Positions 23,335 to 36,140 of a stretch of 64,000 nt of DNA are shown piece by piece; the stretch's first letter is position 1; every line of letters begins with the position of its first letter. Both the position numbers and the translations under genes were made by a program. The DNA is from Erinaceus europaeus (Eukaryota; Chordata; Mammalia; Eulipotyphla; Erinaceidae): contig NC_080170.1 of NCBI RefSeq assembly GCF_950295315.1, forward strand, positions 93,542,054-93,606,053, written 5' to 3'. Under the pieces are notes generated by a model. That model was not told the origin of the DNA, did not search any database, and was given only the letters and a program-made list of their open reading frames with translations.

Positions 23335-23530
23335 TACATGCTTTACACAAATATGTACTACTAAGAACAATTCTGTTTTAGTTATCTTATGAACCCTATT
23401 GACTATAAAAATTTATGCAGAGAGGCTTTGAAACTTACCTGAGATCATTGTAGTTACAAATGGTTGATCCAGGATTCAGAGTCTTTTAGGTTTCCTCATC
23501 CAGATTTAACCATTATACTGCTTGTTCTAT
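23335..23530 (-). mobile_element. MIR fragment
   Basis: Reverse-complement MIR order: CTTACCTGAGATCATTGTAG then CCAGGATTCAGAGTC then AACCATTATACTGCTTG. Confidence 0.55.
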
Positions 23531-23647
23531 TTTATTGAAACAAAATTACCTCTTGGTGCTTTTAATGTTTCTGACAGTCTTGCTTGTCTCTATGTCATAA
23601 GTAACTTTCCAAATAATTTGAAAATTTTTATTGAATATACTTCAAAG

Positions 23648-23871
23648 CAGAAGTAGCAATTTATGCCCCATAGGTCAAATCTAGCCCAATACCTGTTTTT
23701 GTAAATAAAGTTTATTGGGATACAGTCACATTAATTTATGTAAACTTGATGGTAGCTTTCATGCTGTGGTGGTAAAGATTAATTGAGAGTAGTTTTGTCA
23801 GAGACCATATGCCCTACAAAGCTAAAATATTAATTACCAGGGCCTTTACTGAAAAAGTTTGGCAATCCCTA
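23648..23871 (-). mobile_element. nonautonomous hAT-Charlie-like DNA transposon relic
   Basis: Matches a familiar mammalian element: GTCAAATCTAGCCCAATACC, TTTTTGTAAATAAAGTTTATT, CAGAGACCATATGCCCTACA, CTTTACTGAAAAAGTTTGGC, with imperfect terminal inverted repeats (CAGAAGTAGCAA against TTTGGCAATCCCTA). I am unsure of the exact MER name. Confidence 0.75.
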
Positions 23872-24352
23872 TTATAGAATCTAAAAGCAATACTTTAGAT
23901 TTGTACACATTTTAAAAAACTTATATTTATGCACATTGATTTCATGGCACATGAATGAGTCATTATTTATGAATCAATGCACATTCCTTATGCATTGATT
24001 TCGGTTCCATCAATGAGAACTTAGCCTGGCATCGAAATTTGATTAAGGATCCCAGTAAGTGTTATAAAGATACGTTTAAAAAGAGTGCCAAAATTAAAAA
24101 ATTCACATTGAAAGACTTACAATGAATTGACTAGTAATAAGAAGCAACATACTATAGAAATAGCACACTTTGGCAGGGGGTAGAATTTCTAGAAGATTTA
24201 TATTTTGGAGCTTGTCCAAGTATGTTGTTTATAAAGTACGAAAGGAAAATTAGTCTGTAAAAGACTTAATTCCATAGATGAGATAATAACACTATGGCTA
24301 ACATGTAATGTAGTTAAAGTATTAATAAGTCAAACATCTATTTTTCTACTAG
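23872..24352. other. MORC1: intron before exon E, nothing recognised
   Basis: No repeat recognised. A near-repeat of TTATGCATTGATTTC-like words occurs around 23925-24002. Confidence 0.4.
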
Positions 24353-24458
24353 GTACTTTGCTGGTTATTTATAATTTGAAGCTTCTGCTTAGTGGAGAAC
24401 CAGAATTAGATGTCAAAACTGATAAGGAAGATATACTGATGGCCGGGGTTCTTGAGGA
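24353..24458 (+). CDS. MORC1: MORC1 internal exon E
   Basis: A 106-bp exon after TTCTACTAG and before GTAAGT. It encodes about residues 195-229 (TLLVIYNLKLL, then GEPELDV, then KEDILMAG), the beta-strand that closes the ATPase domain plus an acidic loop. It ends with GA of an Asp codon completed across a 15 kb intron by the first base of exon F. Confidence 0.95.
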
Positions 24459-24602
24459 GTAAGTAGTGTGTGCACTTGACAGAATGTTTTTCAGCTATAG
24501 CAGTGAACTGGTGTTCGGTGTCCTGAATCCTCAGCACTGTGGCAATGAATTTCACTTCATTTACAGATGAAATAAGTTAGGCTGGTTCCCAAACTTAACT
24601 GA

Positions 24603-25185
24603 GCCATGGGGGTAAGTATGTGTGTGTTAATGGTTCACAGTACAGATGTTGGCATATGGGTTCAATTTCTCCCTCCCTATGGTAGATGTCTGCAAAGCAT
24701 TCTAACCCCCAACTTAGGTTCTTTTCCATCATCATGCACCGGAACGCCCAACACCCTCAGCACCTCCTTCTTCATTCTCCCTTCCCAGAGTCCTTAGCTT
24801 TGGTTTTATATATCACACCCAGTTCAAGTTTGATCTTGTATTTTCCCATTTCAGCTTTCTTTCTTTTTTACTTTACTTCTATTTTATTATTTTTTTACAA
24901 GGTAATTTCATTTTTTGTTTGCCTAAGGACTCTCTATACAGTCTTCCACAGGGACCACCTCAGTTTGCATTCCCTCCAGCAGTGTAGCAGAGTTCCTTTT
25001 CCTCCACAAACTCTCCATTTCTCCAAACCTGTCGTTTCCTGATCTGTTGATGGGAGCCATTCTCTCAAGTGTGAGATGGTATCTCAGGATAGTTTTAATT
25101 TGCATTTCTCTAGCAATTAGTGAACTGGAGCATTTCATGTGACTGTTGGTCAAATGTATTTGTTCTTTAGAAGACTGTCTGTTGT
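24603..25185 (-). mobile_element. old L1 fragment (3'UTR and ORF2 tail)
   Basis: 24603-24870 is 3'UTR-like. 24930-25185 in reverse complement carries the ORF2 tail with CAGTTTGCATTCCCTCCAGC. Interrupted at 25186 by a SINE, with L1-like sequence resuming to about 25460. Confidence 0.65.
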
Positions 25186-25347
25186 GGTCCAGGAGATGGC
25201 AGAGTGGATAAAGCATTGGCCTCTCAAATATGAGGTCCTGAGTTCAATCCTGGACAGCACATGTACCAGAGTGATGTCTGGCTCTTTCTCTCCTTCAATC
25301 TTTCTCATTAATAAATAAATAAAATATTTAAAAAAGAAATAAAACTG
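25186..25347 (+). mobile_element. tRNA-derived SINE, family 3
   Basis: GTGGTCCAGGAGATGGCAGA head, GAGTTCAATCCTGGACAGC box-B-like region, AATAAATAAATAAAAT tail. ACTGTCT flanks both sides. Confidence 0.85.
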
Positions 25348-25459
25348 TCTTATTTAGTTCCTTTGGCCCACTTTTTTATTGGGTTATACTCGCTTCTTTT
25401 GTTGATCTTTAGTCCATAAACAAAGAAAACACCTTGAGCAGGAATCACATTTTCTCTGT

Positions 25460-26162
25460 ATCCTCTTTTCTATTTTTTTTTTGCTTCCCCTCTTATCCTG
25501 TCGTCTTGTCAGTGTTGTGTTGTTCAGAATGGCTGCTAATACCATATTGAATGGTACTGTTTTGTTATTGAGGTGAAATTTAGAAAATTCCTCCCAAGTT
25601 AGGAAGTTTGATAAAACACTTTTCTGCTATTTTGGCTTCATATTTATTCTATTCCAATACATGGATAGTTGATTTACACAAAAGGGAGAGTCTATTTGAG
25701 ACCACTTTACTGAAGAAATGTTATATTACAGGATTGTTGTCACAGGAGCACAGTTCTACATCACCCCAAGATAAGTGTCATATGCCTCACTTTATACCAA
25801 ACCATCCTCTACAAAATTGTTTTTCTGTTTTGAAAAATACTGAAAATCCTTATTTCAGTCCTTCTGTGTCAGTATCAGGAAGGAGGTCAAGAATCGTTAA
25901 TGTCACCTCCATTCTTATCTTCAACTTTTCTCTTTGGCCCTGTCTTTTTGTTTAACAACTAGTTACAGAGTCTGTATCTCATGGTATTTCAAAACTTTGG
26001 GCACATATTTTCAATAGTTATGTCAGAATGCCTTGGCATTTGAACATTAGCAATCAGGAAACAATACCTTATTAGAGGAAGAATTTGACAGCTGTCAAAT
26101 TAGCTGGTTATTTAGAAAAAATAAATTATACTATTTACAGATTACCTGATGAGACCAGAAAT
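25460..26162. other. MORC1: intron, nothing clear
   Basis: Partly L1-like near 25470-25600, otherwise unrecognised. A 115-codon + strand ORF (25608-25955) has no recognisable domain. Confidence 0.35.
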
Positions 26163-29100
26163 TTTTTAAAAATTTCTTTATTGGGGAATTAATGTTTTAC
26201 ATTCAACAGTAAATATAATAGTTTGTACATGCATAACATTTCCCAGTTTTCCATATAACAATACAACCCCCACTAGGTCCTCTGTCATCCTTCTTGGACC
26301 TGTATTCTACCCATTGCACACACCCCAGAGTCTTTTACTTTGATGTAATATGCCAATTTTGAAAAACAAGCCGATCTTGTTTTTCAAATTCTGCCTGAGA
26401 GTGAGAACATTCCATATTCATTCTTCTGTTTCTGACTTATTTCACTTAACATGAATTTGTCAAGGTCCATCCAAGATCGGCTGAAAATGGTGAAATCACC
26501 CTTTTTAATAGCTAAGTAGTATTCCATTGTGTATATATACCACAACTTGCTCAGCCAGTCATCTGTTGTTGGACACCTGGGTTGCTTTCAGGTTTTGGCT
26601 ATTACAAATTGTGTTGCTAAGAAAATATGTGTACTCAGATCTTTTAGGCTGGGTGTGTTGGGTTCCTTAGATATATCCCCAGGAGAGGAATTGCAGGGTC
26701 ATAGGGTAGGTCCATTTCTAGCCTTCTGAGAGTTCTCCACACTGTCATCCACAGAGGTTGGATCAATTGACATTCCCACCAGCAGTGAAGGAGGGTTGCT
26801 TTGACCTCAAAACCTCTCCAGCATTTGTTGCTGTTACCTTTTCTGATGTATGACATCTCATAAGAGTGAAGTGGTATCTTGTTGTCTTTATTTGCATTTC
26901 TCTGACAATCAGAGACTTGGAGCATTTTTTTCATGTGTTTCTCAGCCTTTTGGATCTTTTCTGTGGTGAATATTCTGTCCATGTCCTCCCCACATTTTTG
27001 GATGGGGTTATTTGTTTTCTTGTTGTTGAGATTTGCAAGTTCTTTATATATTCTGGTTATTAGCCCTTGTCTGATGTATGGCATGTAAAGATCTTCTCCC
27101 ATTCTGTAAGGGGTCTCTTGGTTTGTGTAGTGGTTTCTTTTGCTGTGCATAATCTTTTTTAATTTGATGTAGTCCCCTAGTTTTATGCTTGTCTTTGTCT
27201 TCTTTGTAATTGGATTCGTTTCATTGAAGATGTCTTTAAAATTGATGTGGAAAAGAGTTCTGCCAATATTTTCCTCTAACTATCTGATATTTTCTGGTCT
27301 AACATCCAAGTCCTTGATCCACTTGGAATTCACTTTTGTATTTTGTGAAATATAGTGGTTTAGTTTCATTCTTCTGCATGTTTCAAGCCATTTTTTCCAA
27401 CACTATTTGTTGAAGAGACTCTGATTTCCCCACTTAATAGTCTGAGCCCCTTTGTCAAAGATTAGATGTCCATAGGTTTAGGTTTAGGGACTTACTTCTG
27501 GGTTCTCAATTCTATTCCACTGGTCAGTGTGTCTAGGTTTTCTCCATTGAGTATGATGTTGGTTGTAGGTTTGTTATCTATAGACTCCATTATCTTAAGT
27601 AATTTTCCATCTCTTCCCATTTTTTGTAGTGTTTTGATCATAAATGGATGTTGTATTTTGTCAAAGGCTTTCTCTGCATCTATTGATATGACCATGTGGT
27701 TTTTGGTCTTGCTTTTGTTGATGTGGTGGATCACTTTAATTGATTTACATATATTAAACCAACCTTGCATGCCTGGGATAAACCCCACTTGGTCATAATG
27801 AGCAATCTTTTGAATATACTGCTGTATCCTGTTGTCTAGAATTTTGTTCAATATTTTAGCATCTATGTTCATCAGAGATATTGATCTGTAGTTTTCTCCT
27901 TTGGTTTTGTCACTGTCTGCTTTTGGTATCAAAGTGATGTTGGCTTCATAGAAGCTGTACGGGACTAGTCCAGTGTCTTCAATCTTCTGGAAGACTTTTA
28001 AAAGTAGAGGTATTAGTTCTTCTTTGTAAAAGAAGATGGTTTGTAAAATCATCTGGTTCAGGACTTTTAGTTTTGGGAACGTTTTTGATAACTGTTTCAA
28101 TTTCATTAGTTGTGATGGGCCTGTTCATGTTATCTAGTTACTTAGTTTTGGAAGTTGGTAGGTATCTAGGAAATCGTCCATTTCTTCCAGGTTCTCTAGC
28201 TTGGTGGCATATAGTTGTTCATAGAAGCCTCAGATGATATGTTGAATTTCTGTGGTGTCTGTTGTGATATCTCCTCCTTCATTTATGATCCGGTTTATTT
28301 GGGTCTTCTCCCTTTTTAGTTTTGTGAATCTGGCTAAAGGTCGTTTTTGTTTACTCTTTTGAAGAGCCAACATTTTACTTTCAATGATCTTTAGTATGGT
28401 TTTCTTACTTTCATTGTTATTTATTTCTGCCCTAACTTTAGTGATTTCTGACCATCTGGTTGCTTTAGGGTTCCTTTGCTCTTCTTCTTCTAGGTCTTTA
28501 AAGTGTTCAATCATGTTTTTTACTTGTGCTTTTTCTTGTTTCCTAATGTGTGCTTGTATAGCTATGAACTTCCCTCTCAGTACTGCTTTAGCTGTGTCCC
28601 AAATATTTTGATAGCTTGTGTCTTCATTTTCATTGAACTCTCAAAACATTTTGATTTCTTCCTTTATTTCCTCTTTGACCCAGTAGTTGCTAAGTAGTGT
28701 ACTATTGAGCTTCCAAATTTTGGGACTATAACTAATCTTTTGTTGATTGTTGAGTGTTAGTTGAATTCCACTGTGGTCTGAGAAGATGCTTGGGATGATT
28801 TCAATGCTCTTGAATTTGTTGATGCTGTCTTTGTGGCCTAACATATGGTCTATCCTTGAGAATGACCCATGTGGACTTGAGTAAAATGTGTATTCCAGTT
28901 TCTTGGGATGAATGACTCTGAAAATGTGCAATAGTTCTAGTTTATCTATCTGCTCATTTAGATCCCTCATGTCTTTACTGATTTTCTGCCTGGGAGATCT
29001 GTAAAGTTGACAGAATGGGGTATTGAAGACCCCTACTATGACTGTGTTGCTGTTAATATATTGCTGTAGCTCTTTCAGTAGATGTTTGATGTATTTAGAT

Positions 29101-30480
29101 GGCTTCTCTTTGGGTGCATAGATGCTAATAATTGTTAAGTCCTCTTGATTGACTGATCCTCTGAGCATTAAGTAGTTTCCATCCCTATCCTTTTAAATTT
29201 TTTTATTTTAAAGTCTATCATGTCAGATATGAAAATAGTTGTTCCTGCCTTTTTTTGTGGGCCATTGGCTTGTATGATAGTTTTCCATCCTTTCACTTTC
29301 AGCCTGTGTTTGTCTTCTTGAGTTAGGTGGGTTTCCTGTAGACAGCATATTGTTGGGTTGTATTGTCTGATCCATCTTCCTACTCTGTGTCTTTTGACAG
29401 ATGACTTAGGCCATTGACACTTATTGATATTAAATATTGAAGATATTCTAATGCCATTCTTGTAGATTTTTAGAGTGTTCTGATATATATGACCTATTTA
29501 TGGTGGTCTGACTGTTTATAGGAGACTTTTCAGAACTTCTTTTAGGGAAGTCTTGGTGATAATTGATTCAACTGTTTTTTGTCATTGACGGTTTTGATGC
29601 CTTCATCTAGTCTGAATGATAGTCTAGTAGGATACAGTAGTCTTGGTTGAAATCCTTTCTCATTGGGCCCTCGATAGATATCTTGCCATTCTGGTCTGGC
29701 CTGTAGTGTTTGTGTGGAGAAGTCTGCTGCTAATCTTATGGGTTTTCCTCTGTAGGTGAGTCTTTGTTTTTTTCTTGCAGCCTTCAGGATCCTTTCTTTA
29801 TCCTTATTCCTTTCCATTCTAAATATGATGTGTCTTGGTATCTTTAAGTTTGGGTTAATTCTGTTTGGGACCCTCTGGGCTTCTTGAATCTTTATTTCTT
29901 TTATGTTGTCTAGCCTAGAGAAATTTTCAGCTATTATGTCCTGAAGAATGCTTTTTTCCCCTCCCTCTCTTTCTTCCTCTTGTACACCAATAATGTGTAT
30001 ATTATTTCTTTTGAAGTCATCCCATAGGTATCTGTTGTTGTTTTCAGTTCCTCTTAATCTCTTTTTTAGATCTCTTACTTCTTTTTTAGTTGTCTCTAAT
30101 TTGTCCTCGATCCTGCTAATTCTTTTTCAGCCTCATATATTCTATTCTCTCTCCCCTGTACTTTTTTCTGTAGTTCATCTCTAATGATACCCTGTTCTGA
30201 TACTGTTTGAGCTTTTTCAGTTAGCTGTTTTCTTAGCTCAGCTATTTCAGCTTTCAACTCTCTAATAACCTTCAGATAATTAGCGTTTTCTTCCAGAGTC
30301 TCGTTTGTTGTTTCTGCATTTCTGATGGCAATTCTTTCAAACTCTTTTCTCACTCCTGTGATTATTTCCTTAACTACTGTTTGGATGTTGATCTCATCAT
30401 TTTGTGCATCACCCTTTGGGGAGCTTTTAGCTGGACTCTTGTCCTGGTTGATTTCTCCTATATTTCTTTCTTTTATATAA
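26163..30480 (-). mobile_element. L1-A2: long antisense L1, 3'UTR to ORF1, internally deleted
   Basis: The longest L1 here. Minus-strand fragments in order from the 3' end: 3'UTR from 26163; ORF2 C-terminus 26644-27150; RT region 27492-28106 ([13 protein letters not shown]); 28230-28514; endonuclease C-terminal part 28641-29168 with the catalytic-type SDH motif; ORF1 C-terminal domain 29542-29817 and ORF1 coiled coil 30096-30353 (leucine heptads, LKAEIAELRKQL). At about 27533 the sequence jumps across roughly 750 bp of ORF2 relative to L1-A. Stops and frameshifts elsewhere. The exact 5' end is unclear. Confidence 0.9.
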
Positions 30481-30654
30481 TATGTTATGAGGTCCCTCTC
30501 TCAGTACTTTTTAAATTACTGATCACTCTTGCCTCGATTGACTTGTGTCTAAGTAAGGATTCACTGTTGTGGAAATTGATGGTGTTTTCAATAGTATTTT
30601 AATCCTTGAATTGGAGCTCAGTTGCTTCAATGCCTCTTTTGTTCTTTTTCTTCC

Positions 30655-30743
30655 CTGTAGGCTATTGGAGCCTGAGGGATTGAACTCAGGACCTCATGCT
30701 TGAGAGTCCCATGATTTGTCCACTGCACCACCTCCCAGACCAC
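30655..30743 (-). mobile_element. tRNA-derived SINE, family 3, partial
   Basis: GGATTGAACTCAGGACCTCA and CTTGAGAGTCC, then GCACCACCTCCCAGACCAC head, in reverse orientation. Confidence 0.8.
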
Positions 30744-31764
30744 CTAGGATAACTTTTTAAACTGAAATTTCCATTGAGATTATTGTAGGTTCACATACAT
30801 ATTCAAGAAAAATGCAGTGCTTTTTAGCTTTTACCCAACTTCTTCATTTTCACTGGTAACATTTTGCATAAAGTACAATATTGCAACCAAAATAATGACA
30901 TCCATGCAGTTCATTTAGCCAGTGCACAAGTCAATCACCATAAGAATCCTGCATGTTGCTTTGTGTAAGGGTATTTCTTCATGCTTGCTTTTTAATCACT
31001 GTTAATAGCTTATTTAATATAGTCTTTTGATTTTCTTTTTAAGTTAGACCTGCCAATATTTTTCAGTATGTGGTTCTTTTATATTACTTGACTAGGAAAG
31101 ATTTTTAAACAAACATTTTTTCTTATCATTTCTAATAATATTTCTGACTTATTCCTGTACATCACTCTAATGTGTCTGGAATGTGGTTTTGAGCATAGTT
31201 TGAAATATGTGTGCATTTAGAAGTATAGATTAATTTTATATTTTCCTAGTAGCATTTCATTATCAATCAGAATATTTGGCAATTTCATATGCAAAATAGT
31301 TGAGGCTTCCTTATTTGAAATGCATTACTGATGTAAAATAAATAATACATACATATGCTTCTAGATGATTTGTTCCCTTTCATATATTTTGTCTAGTTCT
31401 TCCTTATTAAACTTCTTAATCGTTATAGCCTTTATAATGTGTTTGATATTTTGTATGGCAAGTATCTTTTTGTTGTTATTTTGCAAAATGTTATTTATTG
31501 GCTGTCCTTTTGGGTTTTTTGTTTCTGTGAGTTTTTGATTTAGCTTTTCAATTTTTACTATAGAAATGCATTTTAGATTTTGATTGATAGTTTATTGACT
31601 TTATAATGGGTTGTCAGAAAAGTCAATGCATTTTTACATAAAAAATAGAAGAATACACCATGATTTTTCCAACAGTCAGATAGATCAAGGGAGGGCTGAC
31701 AGATTTATTTTTGATTCTTATTTTTATTTTTTATATAGTTGAGTGAAGTTTATAACATTATAGT
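30744..31764. other. MORC1: intron, nothing recognised
   Basis: AT-rich with no clear family. Some stretches (30770-31300) are L1-like in composition but I could not place them. Confidence 0.35.
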
Positions 31765-31995
31765 ATGTCATTATAAGTAAGGATAAGGCTTTGGTAGTTA
31801 GACCAAGTTCAATTTATAGTTCTACAAGATGTGTTATGGAAAAATAGTTAATTTTACAGAAACTCAGTTTTCTCATTTGAAAATGATAAGAGTAACAGTA
31901 GCATTATATCATAGTGTTGTTGTGAGAGTTAAGTGGCATGTGAAGTGAAAAATGCTTAGAGCCCTAACTTGACATGTGGAATATACTCAGTGATT
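31765..31995 (+). mobile_element. MIR element
   Basis: Clear MIR order: AACTCAGTTTTCTCATTTGA, AAATGATAAGAGTAACAGTA, GTGTTGTTGTGAGAGTTAAG, AATGCTTAGAGCCCTAACTT. Confidence 0.8.
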
Positions 31996-32017
31996 TTTAT
32001 CTATCACTGTTTCTTTA

Positions 32018-32420
32018 AAAAAATATTAGCAATTCAGTATTGATTGACACAATTACATGTCAACAGGGGTATAATTCCACACTGTTTCCACCACCAGAGT
32101 TCTGAATCTTAAGTCCCTCCATTGCAAGTCACCATGGTTCTCTCAAGGTTACAAACATGGGTTAACTGTCATCTCTACAACTATCTGTTTACATTTTTAC
32201 CTAATTGTCCCCCTTTTTTTTTCAGGTCCCCTCCTCTCTTCCCTTCCAAGCAAAACATAACCCTATTACTACATTCAAATATCTCTCTCCTTTTGTCCTC
32301 TCTTTCTGGGACTTGTCTATCATTGTTTCTTCATATAGATGTTTACATTTCTTATTGAGCTTATGCATAGGCATTTTATAAACTCTGACTCTAAATGTTG
32401 GAGAGCATGTATCTTAGCAT
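32018..32420 (-). mobile_element. L1-C-type 3'UTR fragment
   Basis: GGGGTATAATTCCACAC, CCACCACCAGAGTTCTGAAT, ACAACTATCTGTTTAC and TTTCTGGGACTTG follow the same order as 44000-44260. Confidence 0.7.
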
Positions 32421-32828
32421 TCCAGGTTTGTACCTGCCTTAGGTTTGCGCAACTAACTTCTCTGAACGGCCAATAATGTCTATAACTTCTCAGATCCTCA
32501 CAGGCGCTTGTGAGACTAGAACCTCACACAACAGAGATAATAAGCACCCAAACTATATATATGTCAACTATATATCTGCTAAGATTCCATTAGGGGTGCT
32601 ACTGAGACGAAGCCTTGAAATGTTGTAAGCTTGTTAGTAGAATTTTGATGGTCTTACTATTTGTTATCTCTGCCGCAGGCCTTCTGCAGATGTCCCTTCT
32701 CCATTTTACTTCCCTTTTCACGAACCCGTTTGCCTTTTGCTGTTGTAAACTTTCAGAATTTTTTTTAAATGTATTGTGTAACTCACCAATAAAAGGACAA
32801 GGACCAAAGTTCCAGACATGAATTTTTA

Positions 32829-33091
32829 AAATATTTATTTATTCCCTTTTGTTGCCCTTATTTTATTGTTGTAGTTATTATTGTTGTTGTCATTGTTAGA
32901 TAGGACAGAGTGAAATGGAGAGAGGAGGGGAAGAACGAGAGGGGGAGAGAAAGACACCTACAGACCTGCTTCACCGCCTATGAAGTGACTCCCCTGCAGG
33001 TGGAGAGCCGGAGCTCGAACCAGGATCCTTCTGCCAGTCCTTGCATTTTGAGCCACGTGTGCTTAACCTGCTATGCTACCGCCTGACTCAC
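32829..33091 (-). mobile_element. tRNA-derived SINE, family 1, with 17-bp TSD
   Basis: Full-length reverse copy: CCCTTTTGTTGCCC tail unit, GATAGGACAGAG, CCTGCAGGTGGAGAGCCGG. Duplication CCAGACATGAATTTTTA at 32812-32828 and CCAGACATGAGTTTTTA at 33092-33108 (one mismatch). Confidence 0.93.
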
Positions 33092-33214
33092 CCAGACATG
33101 AGTTTTTAGGAAGTTATTTATTTGAATATGAATCCTGCATGGATACTGAAAAGAGCATCAAGGGAGCAAAACCAAAACTGACATATGATTGTTTTCTTTC
33201 TGTTCTACTATTAT

Positions 33215-33345
33215 ATATTTATTAGTAATTTAATGGTGATTCACAAGATTAAAAGATAATTAGGGGTATAATTCTGCACCATTCCCTTCATCAAAGTTCT
33301 GTGCCTTCTCCTTCCTCCTACATAACTCCTATAGCTCTCCCTAGG
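33215..33345 (-). mobile_element. L1-C-type 3'UTR fragment
   Basis: TTATTAGTAATTTAATGG, GGGGTATAATTCTGCACC, CAAAGTTCTGTGCC. Ends in the adjacent AT repeat. Confidence 0.65.
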
Positions 33346-33346
33346 T

Positions 33347-33347
<1 letters not shown>

Positions 33348-33397
<50 letters not shown>
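33348..33397. repeat. (AT)n microsatellite
   Basis: About 48 bp of nearly uninterrupted AT dinucleotides, followed by TTATATCATATATTC. Confidence 0.97.
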
Positions 33398-33399
<2 letters not shown>

Positions 33400-33401
<2 letters not shown>

Positions 33402-35440
33402 CATATATTCAAGTTCATCTGCATTGCTTTCCCAAATTACATGTTTGTTAATGTGAAATACAAGAGTAATTGGTTCATGATTATTGATTTTGTATCTCAC
33501 TATTTACTGAATTTTATATTTTTCAATTACATTTTTCTGTAACCTGTTTGCATATAGTGATGTTTTGGGGTTTCATTTCTATTTTTTCACATTATTTTGC
33601 TTTAACTAATTAGCTAAATAGAAGTGGCAATAAGCGGTATTTTGTCTTTGTCTTCATGAAATTCTTTTTGTATGTATTCCCAGAGCTTTACCATACCAGG
33701 TTGAATTTCTTAGAAAGAGACAGAGGCAGAGATCAGGAAAGATACATAGGACTAAAGCCTCCCCTCAGTTCCTCTGATTTCCATTCCTAAAGATCATTGG
33801 AGATCTTTCCTAGCATGAGAGAGTGAATGTTAGGATATTTTAAAAGATGTTTCTATATTTAGTGTATCTTGAATTCTTAAATTGTATTGTCTTGATGTCC
33901 CCTAATACATTTCTCCTGATTCCCCCTTTTATGGGTCATATCACCTGACCATCTCACTAATATGTTGTGCATGTGATTTCCTTATGCCCTTTATGTTACT
34001 TTTCAGCAATAATACCTTCTTGTAGTATAAATATTGTGCACAGACAGCTTTATGAGAAAGTGGGGAAAAAGTCTAGACAAGTTGAACAAATAAGCAAACA
34101 AAGAAGGCATGTCCTGGAATTGGCTGTCATTAAAGGGACCTGCCATGTTCCTGGACTCTATCATAGCCCAGAACAAAATACACACACACACACACACACA
34201 CACCCTCTGAGAATGATAATACAATATGGAGTAGTGGAGTTGGAATTTTATGCTAAGTAAGTGTATTTCGAAATCGCCAGTCCTGGGGTAGCATTCTATA
34301 ATGTCTCCAGTCTATGTCTTAAGTGAACTGGATTGGAACACATCAAAAGTTACAGCTTCAAATTGTTATAAAGTGCTCTTTGCCATAATGTAGTTATGGC
34401 AGAAATACTTCCATTACTTTGCCTAGCTTATAACTTTTCTTTTAAATTACCTCTTTGAGTTGATGTTTCTCCTAGGTATAATCTATCATAAGGTTAAATT
34501 TGGGTAGCCCCTTCATGATTCAAAATTTAAACTAATTAAAAATCTTTATACACCTCTTTACTTTTTAGATAATGTAAGCCATGTTAATTTTAACTCTCAG
34601 AATCCTCCAGAGATCTTATGGGGATGGCAGCAGTAAATTAAAAAAAAAAAAGACAATTTAGGTTATTATATGCAGTCTTTTCATAAAAAAATATGTAACA
34701 ATTTAAAAATATTCCAAAAAGGAACTAGAAGTTAGAGCTCTTTTCTCAACCATGAGCATGAAAAAGGGTGGCATAATGGTTGGGTCAGAAGGGTGTTTGC
34801 CTTTGTAGCCAGTGTGAATAAATGTAGAGAATGTTCTAGACCAAAACACCTATAAGAGGTAGTTTTGCTGCTTTTTTTTTTCTCATAGCCCACTGTATAT
34901 GCAGCCTGTTCAACAGTTCTGTCAGGCAGCACTTCTTAAAACTGATACAGTTAAAGGAATCATCTGGGTAGGTTACAAATAATCACATTATCAAACTCCA
35001 ACAATACAGAATCTTAACATGGTAGATAAAGGAGATATGACCTCGGCAGTAGGATTCTTTTTTCTGTCTCCTGACCAACCCTTAATGGTTTGATGACCAC
35101 AATACACCCATCCACTCATGATATACTGTAGAAAGAGCAGGACTTAAAATAGTAAAAACAAAGGGGACATTTGTGAGAATAAAGAGGCCACACAGAGCCC
35201 TCATCCATAGTTGAAGATTGAGTTAGATTTAAACTATGCATTACTGAGTAGGGGATAAAAACAAACTATCCTTTCCTGTCCTGTTCCATATTTATCAAGT
35301 CACTTCCTGCTTAAAATGCTACCTTCTTTCCTCATATCTGTCATGTGATTCTGTGCTGTGTGTGTATGCGTGCCTGTGTGTTTGTGTGCAGTTTCTAGTT
35401 TATTTTCACCAGTTAAACAGAAAAAAATAGACATCAATAG
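33400..35440. other. MORC1: intron, mostly unrecognised
   Basis: Contains an (AC)n run at 34180-34203, GT-rich DNA at about 35355-35390 and a poly-A at 34637-34651. No exon seen. ORFs at 33967-34260 and 34732-34932 look like chance. Confidence 0.4.
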
Positions 35441-35453
35441 AACTCCTGACTGG

Positions 35454-35650
35454 GACTGGGTGGTGGTGCATCTGGTTGAGCGCACATGTTGCAATGCTTA
35501 AGGACCCAGGTTCAAGTTCCCGGTCCCCACCAGCAGGGGGAAAGTTTTGCGAGTGATGAAGCAGTGCTGTAGGTGTCTCTCTGTCTCTATCACCCTCTTG
35601 ATTTCTGGCTGTCTCTATCCAATAAATAGATAATAAATTTTTAAAAATTA
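35454..35650 (+). mobile_element. tRNA-derived SINE, family 2
   Basis: GGACTGGGTGGTGGTGCATC head, GGTTCAAGTTCCCGGTCCCC, CAATAAATAGATAATAAA tail. Diverged duplication ATAGAACTCCTGAC / ATAGAGCTACTGAC on its flanks. Confidence 0.88.
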
Positions 35651-35928
35651 AAAAAAAATAGAGCTACTGACAATTCTGGTGAAGTTTGAGACAGAAAAAA
35701 AGACATTGTGGATAGAACTAGTGTGAAATGCTGTCCCTCTTGGAAAAGAAATGTGGAGCAGTTCTTAACAATATTTTTTTCTCAGATCTTAGAAACCTTG
35801 ATGACTTCATACATATTTGTCTCCATCCCCCAAATATTTATAAAGAGTTATAGCATCATGACTGAAAGTGATCACTCATTGTATAGGCAGCTTTGTGTTC
35901 ATTTTAAATCAAACTAGGAACACTTTGA

Positions 35929-36140
35929 GGGCTGACAAGATAGATTATCTGGATACTGTGCTTACTTTGTCCTACATGTAACCTCGGTTTGAGTCACCAG
36001 TGCACTGGAAGAAATTTCAGAACTATGTTATTTTTTCCTATTTCTCTTTGTCTAGTAAGTCTGTATGAGAAAGTTCACCTGGAGTAGCGAAGCCCTATTG
36101 ATGACAAAAAAAGAAGAAGAAATAACTAAATAAAAATAAC
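35929..36140 (+). mobile_element. SINE of another tRNA-derived type (family 5)
   Basis: GAGGGCTGACAAGATAGATT head, CGGTTTGAGTCACCAGTGC, then AGCGAAGCCCTATTGATGAC and an A-rich tail. Related to 40791-41065. Confidence 0.6.
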
